A stretch of 64,000 bases of DNA, taken from positions 4,245,501 through 4,309,500 of the forward strand of contig NZ_CP108080.1 of the NCBI RefSeq assembly GCF_036181745.1, written 5' to 3'. This document shows positions 34,281 through 42,835 of the stretch, piece by piece. This stretch comes from Streptomyces sp. NBC_00259 (lineage in GTDB: Bacteria > Actinomycetota > Actinomycetes > Streptomycetales > Streptomycetaceae). Both the position numbers and the translations under genes were made by a program. Position 1 is the stretch's first letter. Each line of letters opens with the position of its first letter. A model generated the notes under the pieces. The model ran no database searches, was not told the DNA's origin, and was given only the letters and a program-made list of their open reading frames with translations.

Positions 34281-35033
34281 GTGAGACGTATGCAGAGGGC
34301 GCGAGTGACCGCTGCCGGTACGGCGGTCGTGGTGGCGGCGCTCCTGGCGGGCTGTGGCCCGGCCGCCGGCGAGGCGAAGGCCCCGGCCGCGGTGCCGGGG
34401 TCGCCGTCCTCGGAGCCGCCCCAGCCGCTGCCGCTGACCCCGGCGCACACGCCCCCGGAGTCGATGTCCCCGCCGGCCGGGGCCGGGCCGTCGGCGACCG
34501 TCACGCCCGCTCCCGTCACCAAGCCGTCCGCTCCTGCCTCCGCCCTCACCGCCGCTCCCGCGCGGCGGACCGTGCTCAGCATGTTCGCCTCCACCGCCGG
34601 TGGCCGGATCGAGCTCGTACGGGGCGGTACCGCCAAGGAGTTCACCGTCTCCGTCCACAACGGCAACGCGCGTGCCTACGCCGAACTGGCCGTCGCGTTC
34701 CAGATGGAGATCATGGAAAGCACGGGCGACGGTCCGGCCCCGGCCCGGAACGGGCTCGTCCTGGAGCGCCGCGATCCCGCCACGGGACGCTGGAACTCCG
34801 TGGAACTCCGCGTGGCCAACGACGTCCAGCCCCACTGGCTCGTCCCGTCCGGCTCCCCGCTCGCCCGCGACGCCTCCCGCGTCGAACGCTTCCGGCTGCG
34901 TGCCGCGGTGAAGGGCCCCATCGGCCGTACGCCACTGATGATCAAGATCGTGGACACGGCGGCACCGGCGGAGGCGGCGTACGACACCGCCGTCCCGGCC
35001 CGTACGTCCCTGACGGTCTCCGTCGGTATGTGA
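34281..35033 (+). CDS. Predicted secreted lipoprotein
   Basis: About 250 residues. Signal peptide with lipobox LLAGC (Cys about 25), then a Pro/Ala/Ser-rich linker to about 100 and a beta-rich domain (LVRGGTAKEFTVSVHNGNARAYAELAVAF) of the type found in extracellular Ig-like or cohesin-like modules. No enzymatic motif. Starts at GTG 34272, GTG 34281 and ATG 34290 are all possible, none with a good ribosome site. Stand-alone gene before aspartokinase. Confidence 0.75.
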   Translation: MRRMQRARVTAAGTAVVVAALLAGCGPAAGEAKAPAAVPGSPSSEPPQPLPLTPAHTPPESMSPPAGAGPSATVTPAPVTKPSAPASALTAAPARRTVLSMFASTAGGRIELVRGGTAKEFTVSVHNGNARAYAELAVAFQMEIMESTGDGPAPARNGLVLERRDPATGRWNSVELRVANDVQPHWLVPSGSPLARDASRVERFRLRAAVKGPIGRTPLMIKIVDTAAPAEAAYDTAVPARTSLTVSVGM

Positions 35034-35183
35034 GGCCGCCCACACATCCGCGTACCACGCCGTCCCCCGGGCAGACACATCCCGGGCAGCCCGGCGCTTG
35101 TCCGCGGGTCACTTCGTGAGCGGGACATCTCACGGAGTGATACGGGGAGGGTGAATCCGGGCTGCTCGTTAAACTGACGCCGA

Positions 35184-35201
35184 CCGCAGTAATGACTGCG
35201 G
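35184..35201 (+). promoter_or_regulatory. Small stem-loop in the aspartokinase leader
   Basis: CCGCAGT (35184-35190), loop AATG, ACTGCGG (35195-35201), 24 bases before the GTG and next to GAGGAG. It could affect ribosome access. Confidence 0.4.
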
Positions 35202-35225
35202 CAGAAGACCGAGCGAGGAGCGCAC

Positions 35226-36497
35226 GTGGGCCTTGTCGTGCAGAAGTACGGAGGCTCCTCCGTTGCGGATGCCGAGGGCATCAAGCGCGTCGCCAAGCGA
35301 ATCGTCGATGCCAAGAAGAGCGGCCACCAGGTGGTCGTCGTGGTCTCGGCGATGGGCGACACGACGGACGAGTTGATCGATCTCGCCGAGCAGGTTTCCC
35401 CCATTCCTGCCGGGCGTGAGTTCGACATGCTGCTGACCGCCGGAGAGCGGATCTCCATGGCTCTGCTGGCGATGGCGATCAAGAACCTGGGCCACGAGGC
35501 CCAGTCGTTCACCGGGAGCCAGGCAGGCGTCATCACCGACTCGGTCCACAACAAAGCGCGCATCATCGATGTCACGCCGGGCCGTATCCGCACCGCGCTG
35601 GACGAGGGCAACATCGCCATCGTCGCCGGCTTCCAGGGTGTGTCCCAGGACAAGAAGGACATCACCACCCTCGGCCGGGGCGGGTCGGACACGACCGCCG
35701 TCGCGCTGGCCGCGGCGCTGGACGCCGAGGTCTGCGAGATCTACACGGACGTCGACGGTGTGTTCACCGCCGACCCGCGGGTGGTGAAGAAGGCCCGCAA
35801 GATCGACTGGATCTCGTTCGAGGACATGCTGGAGCTCGCCAGCTCCGGCTCCAAGGTGCTGCTGCACCGCTGCGTGGAGTACGCACGCCGATACAACATC
35901 CCGATCCACGTCCGCTCGTCCTTCTCGGGGCTGCGGGGCACCTGGGTCAGCAACGAACCGCAAGGGGACCGCAAGGTGGAGCAGGCCATCATCTCCGGTG
36001 TCGCCCACGACACCTCCGAGGCGAAGATCACCGTCGTCGGCGTGCCGGACAAGCCGGGCGAGGCCGCCGCGATCTTCCGCACCATCGCCAACAACGAGAT
36101 CAACATCGACATGGTGGTGCAGAACGTCTCCGCCGCGTCGACCGGTCTCACCGACATCTCCTTCACCCTCCCGAAGACCGAGGGCCGCAAGGCGATCGAC
36201 GCGCTGGAGAAGACCAAGAGCGCCATCGGGTTCGAGTCGCTGCGCTACGACGACCAGATCGCCAAGATCTCGCTGGTCGGCGCGGGCATGAAGACCAACC
36301 CGGGCGTGACGGCGTCGTTCTTCGAGGCGCTCTCCGACGCCGGTGTGAACATCGAGCTGATCTCCACCTCGGAGATCCGCATCTCGGTCGTCACCCGCGC
36401 GGACGACGTCAAGGAGGCCGTCCGCGCCGTCCACACCGCCTTCGGCCTGGACAGCGACTCCGATGAGGCCGTCGTCTACGGAGGCACCGGCCGGTGA
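35226..36497 (+). CDS. lysC: Aspartokinase
   Basis: 423 residues; phosphorylates aspartate, the entry to lysine, threonine, methionine and diaminopimelate. VVQKYGGSSVAD is the kinase start, GRGGSDTTAVALAAAL the substrate loop, and two C-terminal ACT domains follow (KITVVGVPDKPGEAAAIFRTIA and KISLVGAGMKTNPGVTASFFEAL), the sites of Lys/Thr feedback. The length is that of actinobacterial alpha chains; an internal start for a beta chain is usual in the family but was not located. GTG start with GAGGAG. Operon with asd, 43 bp on. Confidence 0.97.
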   Translation: MGLVVQKYGGSSVADAEGIKRVAKRIVDAKKSGHQVVVVVSAMGDTTDELIDLAEQVSPIPAGREFDMLLTAGERISMALLAMAIKNLGHEAQSFTGSQAGVITDSVHNKARIIDVTPGRIRTALDEGNIAIVAGFQGVSQDKKDITTLGRGGSDTTAVALAAALDAEVCEIYTDVDGVFTADPRVVKKARKIDWISFEDMLELASSGSKVLLHRCVEYARRYNIPIHVRSSFSGLRGTWVSNEPQGDRKVEQAIISGVAHDTSEAKITVVGVPDKPGEAAAIFRTIANNEINIDMVVQNVSAASTGLTDISFTLPKTEGRKAIDALEKTKSAIGFESLRYDDQIAKISLVGAGMKTNPGVTASFFEALSDAGVNIELISTSEIRISVVTRADDVKEAVRAVHTAFGLDSDSDEAVVYGGTGR

Positions 36498-36540
36498 CCG
36501 CTCTGCGCGCGGCCGCCCTGCGAGCGCCGGTGGTCGCGCG

Positions 36541-37590
36541 ATGAACCGCAAGCCGGCTCTGGCGGTCGTCGGAGCGACCGGAGCCGTCGGTGCGGTGATG
36601 CTCCAGATCCTGTCCCAGCACGCGGACGTCTGGGGTGAGATACGCCTGATCGCCTCGCCGCGTTCGGCCGGCCGCAAGCTGGCCGTGCGCGGCGAGGAGA
36701 CCGAGGTCGTCGCGCTCTCCGAGGAGACGCTGACGGGAATCGACGTCGCGCTGTTCCTGGTGCCGGCCGAGGTGTCCGCCCAGTGGGCGCCGATCGCCGC
36801 CGCCAAGGGCGCGGTGGTCGTGGACAATTCAGCCGCTTTCCGGCTGGATCCGGATGTTCCTCTCGTCGTGCCCGAGATCAACCCGCACTCCTTGCGGGTC
36901 CGGCCGCGCGGCATCGTCGCGAGCCCCGGGTGCACCACCCTGGCCATGATCGTGACCGTGGGGGCGCTGCACGCCGAGTTCTGCGTGGACGAGCTCGTCG
37001 TCTCCGCGTACCAGGCCGTCAGTGGGGCCGGGCAGGGCGGCGTCGAGGCGCTGCGCACCCAGCTCGCGCTGGTCGCGGGCACGGAGTTGGGCACCTCTCC
37101 CGGCGATGTGCGCCGTGCCGTCGGCGACGGCGTCGGCCCCTTCCCCGCCCCCATGGCGCTCAACGTCGTGCCGTGGTCCGGGGCGCTCGCGGCGGACGGC
37201 TGGTCCTCCGAAGAGCTGGCGATCCGGGACGAGACCCGCAAGATTCTTTCCCTGCCCGAGCTGCGGGTGTCCGCGACCTGCGTCCGTGTGCCGGTCGTCA
37301 CGTCCCACTCGGTCTCCGTGCACGCGCGCTTCGAGCGCGAGGTCTCGGTGGAGCGGGCCCACGAGATCCTCGCCACGTCGCCGGGCGTGGTGCTCTTCGA
37401 CGACCCGGCGGCGGGTGAATTCCCCACGCCGGCCGATGTAGTGGGCACCGACCCGACCTGGGTCGGGCGGGTCCGGCGGGCCATGGACGACAGCCGGGTG
37501 CTCGAACTCTTCGTGTGCGGTGACAACCTGCGCAAGGGTGCCGCGCTGAACACCGCCCAGCTCGCCGAGGCCATCGCCCGGGAATTTTGA
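36541..37590 (+). CDS. asd: Aspartate-semialdehyde dehydrogenase
   Basis: 349 residues; NADPH-dependent reduction of aspartyl phosphate, directly after aspartokinase. VVGATGAVGAVML is the nucleotide loop. SPGCTT places the catalytic Cys at 131, with Ser in place of the usual Asn two before the Gly. SGAGQGGVEAL follows, and VVTSHSVSVHARF near 262 has the catalytic His region. Length and motifs are those of full-length enzymes. ATG 36541 is the start used. Confidence 0.96.
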   Translation: MNRKPALAVVGATGAVGAVMLQILSQHADVWGEIRLIASPRSAGRKLAVRGEETEVVALSEETLTGIDVALFLVPAEVSAQWAPIAAAKGAVVVDNSAAFRLDPDVPLVVPEINPHSLRVRPRGIVASPGCTTLAMIVTVGALHAEFCVDELVVSAYQAVSGAGQGGVEALRTQLALVAGTELGTSPGDVRRAVGDGVGPFPAPMALNVVPWSGALAADGWSSEELAIRDETRKILSLPELRVSATCVRVPVVTSHSVSVHARFEREVSVERAHEILATSPGVVLFDDPAAGEFPTPADVVGTDPTWVGRVRRAMDDSRVLELFVCGDNLRKGAALNTAQLAEAIAREF

Positions 37591-37671
37591 TCCCCCGATG
37601 TAGTAGAACTTTGTAGGATCTGTGCGCACCCTGTGATCAAGTCGCTGGTACGTACCACTTGAAGTGGGGTG

Positions 37672-37773
37672 ATGGCATGTTCGACGATGCATTCCCGTCC
37701 TTGTGCAACCGGTTGCTGTGCGGGAAGCGTCTATGCGGTCGTCCCTTCGCGGTGCCGCGATAAGCCACAATAA
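37672..37773 (+). CDS. Possible 33-residue Cys-rich peptide
   Basis: Small frame with ATG 37672 after AGTGGGG, stop TAA at 37771. The product starts MACSTMHSRPCATGCC and has five cysteines. A -10-like TAGGAT lies at 37614. It fills much of the 288-bp gap between asd and the ECF sigma gene, on the same strand. It could be a leader peptide or a secreted-independent small protein; coding is suggested only by start, ribosome site and composition. Confidence 0.3.
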   Translation: MACSTMHSRPCATGCCAGSVYAVVPSRCRDKPQ

Positions 37774-37878
37774 ATGGGGCATTGGTGAAAAGCGGGTGCG
37801 CATGAGGGCATACGGTGCATCGTCAGTATCGGTGGTGTGCGCGTACAACCCTGACGGGGGGCAGCGTGTCCAACAGGC

Positions 37879-38634
37879 GTGGCAGAGGTTCTCGACATCA
37901 CCGCGGTGGTCCCCGTTCGCGGCAGGGCAGTGGTCCCGGCCCGCGTCGGCGTGCTCCCGTCCCGGGGCACCGGCGCGGCTGCGGCCCGCGGCGCTTCCGT
38001 CCACCCCGTCCGGCCGTTCCGCGCTCCCCTTGCCGTCGGCAGGGGTCCGCGCGGCGGGATGCCGGTGATCGCTCCCATGCCCGCTGCTCGCCCCTCCCGC
38101 ATACCGTCGCAGCGCGAAGGCGCTGACGACGCGATGGCGGCGGGCACCACAGTCGATCTCCTCACCGAGACCTACCGTGCCCACTACCGGTCGCTGCTCG
38201 GTCTCGCGGCCCTGCTGCTCGACGACACCGCTTCCTGCGAGGACGTCGTCCAGGAGGCCTTCATCCGCGTCCACTCGGCGCGCAGCCGCGTCCGTGACCC
38301 CGAGAAGACCCTCGCCTATCTGCGGCAGACGGTCGTCAATCTGTCGCGGTCCGCGCTGCGCCGGCGGATCATCGGGCTGAAGCTGCTCTCCAAGCCGATG
38401 CCCGACATGGCGAGCGCCGAGGAGGGCGCGTACGACCAGCTGGAGCGGGACGCGCTGATCAAGGCCATGAAGGGGCTCCAGCGGCGTCAGCGAGAGGTGC
38501 TCGTGCTCCGCTACTTCGCGGACATGACGGAGGCCCAGGTCGCCGAGACGCTCGGCATATCCCTGGGCTCGGTGAAGGCGTACGGCTCACGGGGCATCGC
38601 GGCGCTCCGCGTCGCCATGGAGGCCACGGCATGA
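37879..38634 (+). CDS. ECF RNA polymerase sigma factor (SigE-like)
   Basis: 251 residues as read from GTG 37879; the first 85 are low-complexity and may be partly untranslated, with later ATGs at about codons 61 and 85. Region 2 is seen in LLTETYRAHYRSLLGLAALLLDDTASCEDVVQEAFIRV and region 4 in MKGLQRRQREVLVLRYFADMTEAQVAETLGISLGSVKAYGSRG. It overlaps the next gene by ATGA; that gene encodes a membrane protein that may be its regulator. Position after ask-asd is conserved in Streptomyces as I recall. Confidence 0.88.
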   Translation: MAEVLDITAVVPVRGRAVVPARVGVLPSRGTGAAAARGASVHPVRPFRAPLAVGRGPRGGMPVIAPMPAARPSRIPSQREGADDAMAAGTTVDLLTETYRAHYRSLLGLAALLLDDTASCEDVVQEAFIRVHSARSRVRDPEKTLAYLRQTVVNLSRSALRRRIIGLKLLSKPMPDMASAEEGAYDQLERDALIKAMKGLQRRQREVLVLRYFADMTEAQVAETLGISLGSVKAYGSRGIAALRVAMEATA

Positions 38635-39998
38635 CCAGGCACGAACGCGGGCACGAGCAGGGACGGGACGACCATCCGTCCCGTGATACACACGACGGGT
38701 CCCGCGATGCGCGGGACGAGAAGCACACGACTGAGCGGTACGGGCCGGACGGGCCGTTGAACGACCGGACTGGAAACGAGATTGTGAACGACGGGCCGCG
38801 GAACGGAATGGACGATCACGGGTTCGGGGGTGAGACACCCCGGGGTGGCGGGCCGTCCGGCCAGGACACCCCGTTCGGCCACCTGCCGGGCCGGGACCGG
38901 TTGCTGCGGGACGTGCTGGGCCCGGGCGCTGCCGGAGCGTCAGGAGTCTCGGTGCCGGACGCGTCCGCCTCGGACGGCCTCGGTCAGGACGCACTCGGTG
39001 AGGACGATCTCGGTCAGGACGAACTGGCCCTGCGGCGGATGCTCCGCGGCGCGGTCGTGGACCTCGAACCCTCCGAGGGCGCCCTGGACCATCTGCGCCG
39101 GGCGGTGCCCGCGCGGCGTGCCCGCAAGCGCCAGGCCCTGGTCGGCCTCGCGGCCTCGGTGATCCTGCTGGGCACCGCCGTCCCCGCGTTCGTCCATGTG
39201 GCCAGTTCGGGCGGCCTCGACGACCTCCCCGTGAACGCCGGCCACGGCGAACAGGCCCAGGGCGGCACCGGTGAGGACGAGAGCGACGACGGCGGCGAGG
39301 TCTGGAACGGCGACTCGGCCGGGGTGCAGCCCAGCGCTCCGGGCGCTCCGAGCGCGGCGGTGGAGTCACCTTCCCCCGGCACCGACTCGACGGGCGACTC
39401 GACGGGCGGCACGACCGCGCCGACGGACAGCGCCGTCGTCTCCACTCCCGCCTGCGAAGCCGGTCAGCTCGGTGTGAACTCGGCCCAGGCCGGGGCGCCC
39501 GAAGCCGACGGCAAGGTGTACGGCACGTTCCGCATCGCCAATGTCTCCGGAAGCGAATGCTCGGTCGCCGCGGCCGGCGCCGTGAACTTCCAGCCGAGGG
39601 GCGCCGCCGACCCCACGAAGATCAATGTCGTGACGCACATCACCGGAGACGCGGCGGGCGGACTCCCCGACCCGTCCGAGGAGATCAGCGCGGTGGTCCT
39701 CAAGCCGGAGGCGGCGTACGAGGTGAAGTTCGCCTTCGTCCCCTCGGAGACCTGTCCCACGACCGGTCCCTCACCCGACCCCTCGCCCTCGGACGGCGGC
39801 TCCTCGGGCACGACCGACGGCGCGGCGGGCACGACCAGCACCGAGGCCCAGCTCCTCGGCGAGGAGGGCGAGGGAACCGCGGACGGCAGCATCGCGGTGA
39901 CCCACACCCCGGAACCGGGCGGCCCGAACGCCGAGGCCACGATCCCGAACGCGTGCGCCGGCACGATCTACCGCACGGGCATCCTCAGCGCCCCCTAG
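38631..39998 (+). CDS. Membrane protein, probable partner of the ECF sigma factor
   Basis: 455 residues. The hydrophilic, Asp/Gly-rich cytoplasmic part (1-165) includes the helix LALRRMLRGAVVDLEPSEGALDHLRRAVPARR. One membrane helix follows (ALVGLAASVILLGTAVPAFVHVA), then an extracellular region with a Ser/Thr/Pro linker and a DUF4232-like domain with paired Cys (CEAGQLGVN and SGSECSVAAAG). It overlaps the sigma gene by four bases, which suggests anti-sigma or sensing duty, but no zinc HxxxCxxC motif is present, so a classic ZAS anti-sigma is not supported. Confidence 0.8.
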   Translation: MTRHERGHEQGRDDHPSRDTHDGSRDARDEKHTTERYGPDGPLNDRTGNEIVNDGPRNGMDDHGFGGETPRGGGPSGQDTPFGHLPGRDRLLRDVLGPGAAGASGVSVPDASASDGLGQDALGEDDLGQDELALRRMLRGAVVDLEPSEGALDHLRRAVPARRARKRQALVGLAASVILLGTAVPAFVHVASSGGLDDLPVNAGHGEQAQGGTGEDESDDGGEVWNGDSAGVQPSAPGAPSAAVESPSPGTDSTGDSTGGTTAPTDSAVVSTPACEAGQLGVNSAQAGAPEADGKVYGTFRIANVSGSECSVAAAGAVNFQPRGAADPTKINVVTHITGDAAGGLPDPSEEISAVVLKPEAAYEVKFAFVPSETCPTTGPSPDPSPSDGGSSGTTDGAAGTTSTEAQLLGEEGEGTADGSIAVTHTPEPGGPNAEATIPNACAGTIYRTGILSAP

Positions 39999-40110
39999 CC
40001 GCCGGGTGCCGGTGCCGGTGCCGGGTGCCCGGTGCCGGACGCCGGGTGCGGGCGGGTCCTGGGTAGGGGCTGCCGGGCCGGGTGCTCGGACGCCGGGTGC
40101 GGGGCTGAGA
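39999..40110. repeat. GCCGGGTGC-rich low-complexity spacer
   Basis: Repeated GCCGGGTGC and GGTGCCGG units between two convergent genes. It may fold and act as a shared terminator; no single clean stem is chosen. Confidence 0.55.
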
Positions 40111-40115
40111 GGGGA

Positions 40116-40865
40116 TCAGGCCGGGTCGAGACCCAGCGCCTCGTCCTTGGCGGCTTCCGCCTCGCGCCGCACGAAGCGGAACCACATGAACAGCACGAAG
40201 CCGGCGAAGGCGAACCACTCCAGCGTGTAGCCCAGGTTCTGGAACGCCTTGAGGTCGAGCGCGCTGCCCTGCGGCGCCGCCGCCGGCACCGGCCGCATCC
40301 CCTCCGGCGCCGTGGACAGGGTGATCCACCCGTCGTACACGTCGTCCGGCACGAGATTCACCAGTGAGGCCGCGCTGATCATGCCGAGCTGACCGCTCGG
40401 CAGCCCGCCCGCGGTGTGCACCCCGTCGCTGTTCTGTGTCTCCGAGGCCTGCAGCGCGCCGGTGACCGTCACCTCGCCGACCGGAGCCGCCGGTGCCTTC
40501 GCCCCGGTGGGCAGCCAGCCCCGTACGACGGGCAGGGCCTTGCCGCCGTCGGTGCGCAGCAGCGTCAGCACATACGACCCGCGCTCACCGTTCAGCTCGC
40601 GGCCCGGCACCAGGAACTGCTTCCCGTACCGCCCGCTGGCCGTGGCGTGCCTGCCTGATGTGTCCTTGTCGACGGGCAGCAGGTCATCGAGCGGCGCCGC
40701 GCCCTGCTTCGCCGCGTCCGGGCGCCGCTCGGCTTCCTGGTGCGTGTCGACGCGGGCCTCGAACCGGCCGAGCTGCCAGGTCCCCATGAAGATGCAGAAG
40801 GGGATCGCCAGCGCGACGAACGCATTGATGCCCCACCAGCGGGGCGTCAGCAGGAACCGGTACAC
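40116..40865 (-). CDS. SURF1-family protein
   Basis: About 249 residues. Two membrane helices, N-terminal (WWGINAFVALAIPFCIFMGTWQLGRFEAR) and C-terminal (LEWFAFAGFVLFMWFRFVRR), bracket an extracytoplasmic domain with SGRYGKQFLVPGR and LPVVRGWLP, as in SURF1, which helps assemble haem in cytochrome oxidase. The GxWQLxR motif after helix 1 is clear. GTG 40865 is likely; a run of GAGGAGGGGAGGAG lies about 20 bases upstream. Confidence 0.92.
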   Translation of the reverse strand: MYRFLLTPRWWGINAFVALAIPFCIFMGTWQLGRFEARVDTHQEAERRPDAAKQGAAPLDDLLPVDKDTSGRHATASGRYGKQFLVPGRELNGERGSYVLTLLRTDGGKALPVVRGWLPTGAKAPAAPVGEVTVTGALQASETQNSDGVHTAGGLPSGQLGMISAASLVNLVPDDVYDGWITLSTAPEGMRPVPAAAPQGSALDLKAFQNLGYTLEWFAFAGFVLFMWFRFVRREAEAAKDEALGLDPA

Positions 40866-40931
40866 CCCTCCACGGTACGGAACGCTCCTCCCCTCCTCGC
40901 TGCCGGGTCCCGGCCCTCGCCGGGACACGGC

Positions 40932-42764
40932 CTAGCGCAGATGCCTCTCGGCGAAGTCCAGCTCGAGGCGCACCTGCTTGATCCGTTCCTCCACCACCAG
41001 CGAGCCGTGGCCCGCGTCGTACCGGTACACCTCGTGGTCGGCGCCGCGGGCCGCGAGGCGGTCCACGTAGTTCTCGACCTGGCGGATCGGGCAGCGCGGG
41101 TCGTTGACGCCGGCCGAGATGTAGACCGGGGCGGTGACCGCGTCCACATACGTCAGCGGGGACGAGGCCTCGTACCGCTCCGGCACCTCCTCCGGTGTGC
41201 CTCCGAGGAGGGTCCGGTCCATCGCCTTCAACGCCTCCATCTCGTCGTGGTACGCCGTGACGTAGTCCGCGACGGGCACCGCGGCCAGTCCCAGTGCCCA
41301 TGCCTCCGGCTGCGTACCGAGCCCGAGGAGGGTGAGATAGCCGCCCCATGAGCCGCCCGCCAGGATCAGCTTCGCCGGGTCGGCCACCCCGGAGGACACG
41401 GCCCACTCCCGGACCGCCGCGATGTCCTCCAGCTCGATCAGCCCGACCCGGTGCTTGAGGGCGTCCGTCCACTCCCGCCCGTACCCGGTCGACCCCCGGT
41501 AGTTGACCCGCACCACCGCATAGCCGTGGTCCACCCAGGCCGCGGGCCCGGCCGCGAAGGAGTCGCTGTCGTGCCATGTCGGACCGCCGTGGATCTCGAA
41601 GACCGTCGGGAACGGGCCCTCTCCGGCCGGCCGCTGCACCAGCGCGTGGATACGGCCGCCGGGCCCGTCCACCCACACGTCCTCCACGTCGACCGACCCG
41701 GGCGCCTTCATCCCCGGCGGGTCCAGCACCTCGCGGCCCGCCGTGGAGCGGACCTTCGGCGGCTGCGCCGCGGACGACCACAGGTACTCCACCGTGCCGT
41801 CCGGCCGCGCCGTCGCGCCCGAGACCGACCCCGCCGGGGTCTCCACCCGGGTCAGCTCGCGCGTCGCCGGGGTGAAGCGCCACAGCTCACTGCGCGCCTC
41901 GAAGGTGTGCGCGATCAGCAGCGCGGAGCCGTCCGGATACCACTCGGCACTCACATCGCCCGGCAGGTCGATCGCCAGATCGCTCTGCTCGCCGGACGCC
42001 ACGTCCCACAGCATGGGCTCCCAGCGTCCGCGTCGCTGGTGGCCCACCAGCAGCCGGGTGTCGCCCTCGACCGGGGCGAAGCCGAGGACCTCCAGCCCCA
42101 GCTCCACCGAACCGCCCTCGGTGTCGTCCATCTCGGACACCGTCGAGCCGTCCAGCCGGACGACGCGCAGTGCCGAGTGCATCGCGTCGCCGTGCTCGGT
42201 GTGCTCTATCGCGATCAGCGACCCGTCGTGCGAGAGGTCGCCCACGCCCGCCGACTCCCGGTGCCGGTAGATCTCGACCGGGTCGGAGCCGGGGGGCACG
42301 ACATGGATCGTCGTGCCGTCCTCGTCGGTCGAGCGGCCCACCACGGCCGTGCCGTCCCGGCCGAGCGCCAGCCCCGCGCTGTAGGAGGCGTCGAGCCCGG
42401 GCGCGGCGGGCTCGTCCTGCCCGCCGCCGAACGGCTGCCGCATCCAGACCCCGAACTCGTCCCCGTCCTTGTCCGAGAACCACCAGATCCACTCGCCGTC
42501 GGGTGTGAGTATCCCGTCCGTCGTCCCGTTCGGCCGGTCGGTCACCTGGCGCTGTTCGCCCGTCGCGCGGTCCCACGCATACAGCTCGTACGTCCCCGTC
42601 GCGTTCGAAACGAAGAGGGAGCGGTGCGGGGCGTCCTCCGCCCAGTCGGGCAGCGAGACGCGGGGCGCCCGGAACCGCTGCTCCCAGGCCGGCATGTCCG
42701 CGGGCACGGCCACGGGCACGGTGGTGGGCGCCTCGGACGCCGTGGATTCGGTGATCTCAGTCAT
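40932..42764 (-). CDS. S9 prolyl-oligopeptidase family peptidase
   Basis: 610 residues. N-terminal beta-propeller (about 30-340) with repeated strand-D-G patterns such as LTPDGEWIWWFSDKDGDEFG; the C-terminal alpha/beta hydrolase has EIHGGPTWH, VNYRGSTGYGREW, nucleophile elbow GGSWGGY, then the Asp (GVNDPRCP) and His (AGHGSLV). Typical acylaminoacyl-peptidase/DPP-like enzyme of the cytoplasm, cutting short peptides. ATG 42764 is used; longer readings run into the promoter of the divergent methyltransferase. It is 66 bp from SURF1, same strand. Confidence 0.94.
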   Translation of the reverse strand: MTEITESTASEAPTTVPVAVPADMPAWEQRFRAPRVSLPDWAEDAPHRSLFVSNATGTYELYAWDRATGEQRQVTDRPNGTTDGILTPDGEWIWWFSDKDGDEFGVWMRQPFGGGQDEPAAPGLDASYSAGLALGRDGTAVVGRSTDEDGTTIHVVPPGSDPVEIYRHRESAGVGDLSHDGSLIAIEHTEHGDAMHSALRVVRLDGSTVSEMDDTEGGSVELGLEVLGFAPVEGDTRLLVGHQRRGRWEPMLWDVASGEQSDLAIDLPGDVSAEWYPDGSALLIAHTFEARSELWRFTPATRELTRVETPAGSVSGATARPDGTVEYLWSSAAQPPKVRSTAGREVLDPPGMKAPGSVDVEDVWVDGPGGRIHALVQRPAGEGPFPTVFEIHGGPTWHDSDSFAAGPAAWVDHGYAVVRVNYRGSTGYGREWTDALKHRVGLIELEDIAAVREWAVSSGVADPAKLILAGGSWGGYLTLLGLGTQPEAWALGLAAVPVADYVTAYHDEMEALKAMDRTLLGGTPEEVPERYEASSPLTYVDAVTAPVYISAGVNDPRCPIRQVENYVDRLAARGADHEVYRYDAGHGSLVVEERIKQVRLELDFAERHLR

Positions 42765-42822
42765 GCCCACCATTCTGCGCCGCCCCGCCCACAAATCGTT
42801 CGCGTCGTCCGCAGCCTGTGGA

Positions 42823-42835
42823 TAACCTCCGCGAC
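42823..42835 (+). promoter_or_regulatory. Leaderless-type -10 for the methyltransferase
   Basis: TAACCT (42823-42828) seven bases before ATG 42836, as in leaderless actinobacterial transcripts. This supports ATG 42836 over GTG 42818. Confidence 0.4.

Noticed and set aside
35169..37658. 829-residue minus-strand frame over aspartokinase and asd
   Set aside because: Antisense to two enzymes with complete active sites; Ser/Thr/Arg-rich shadow.
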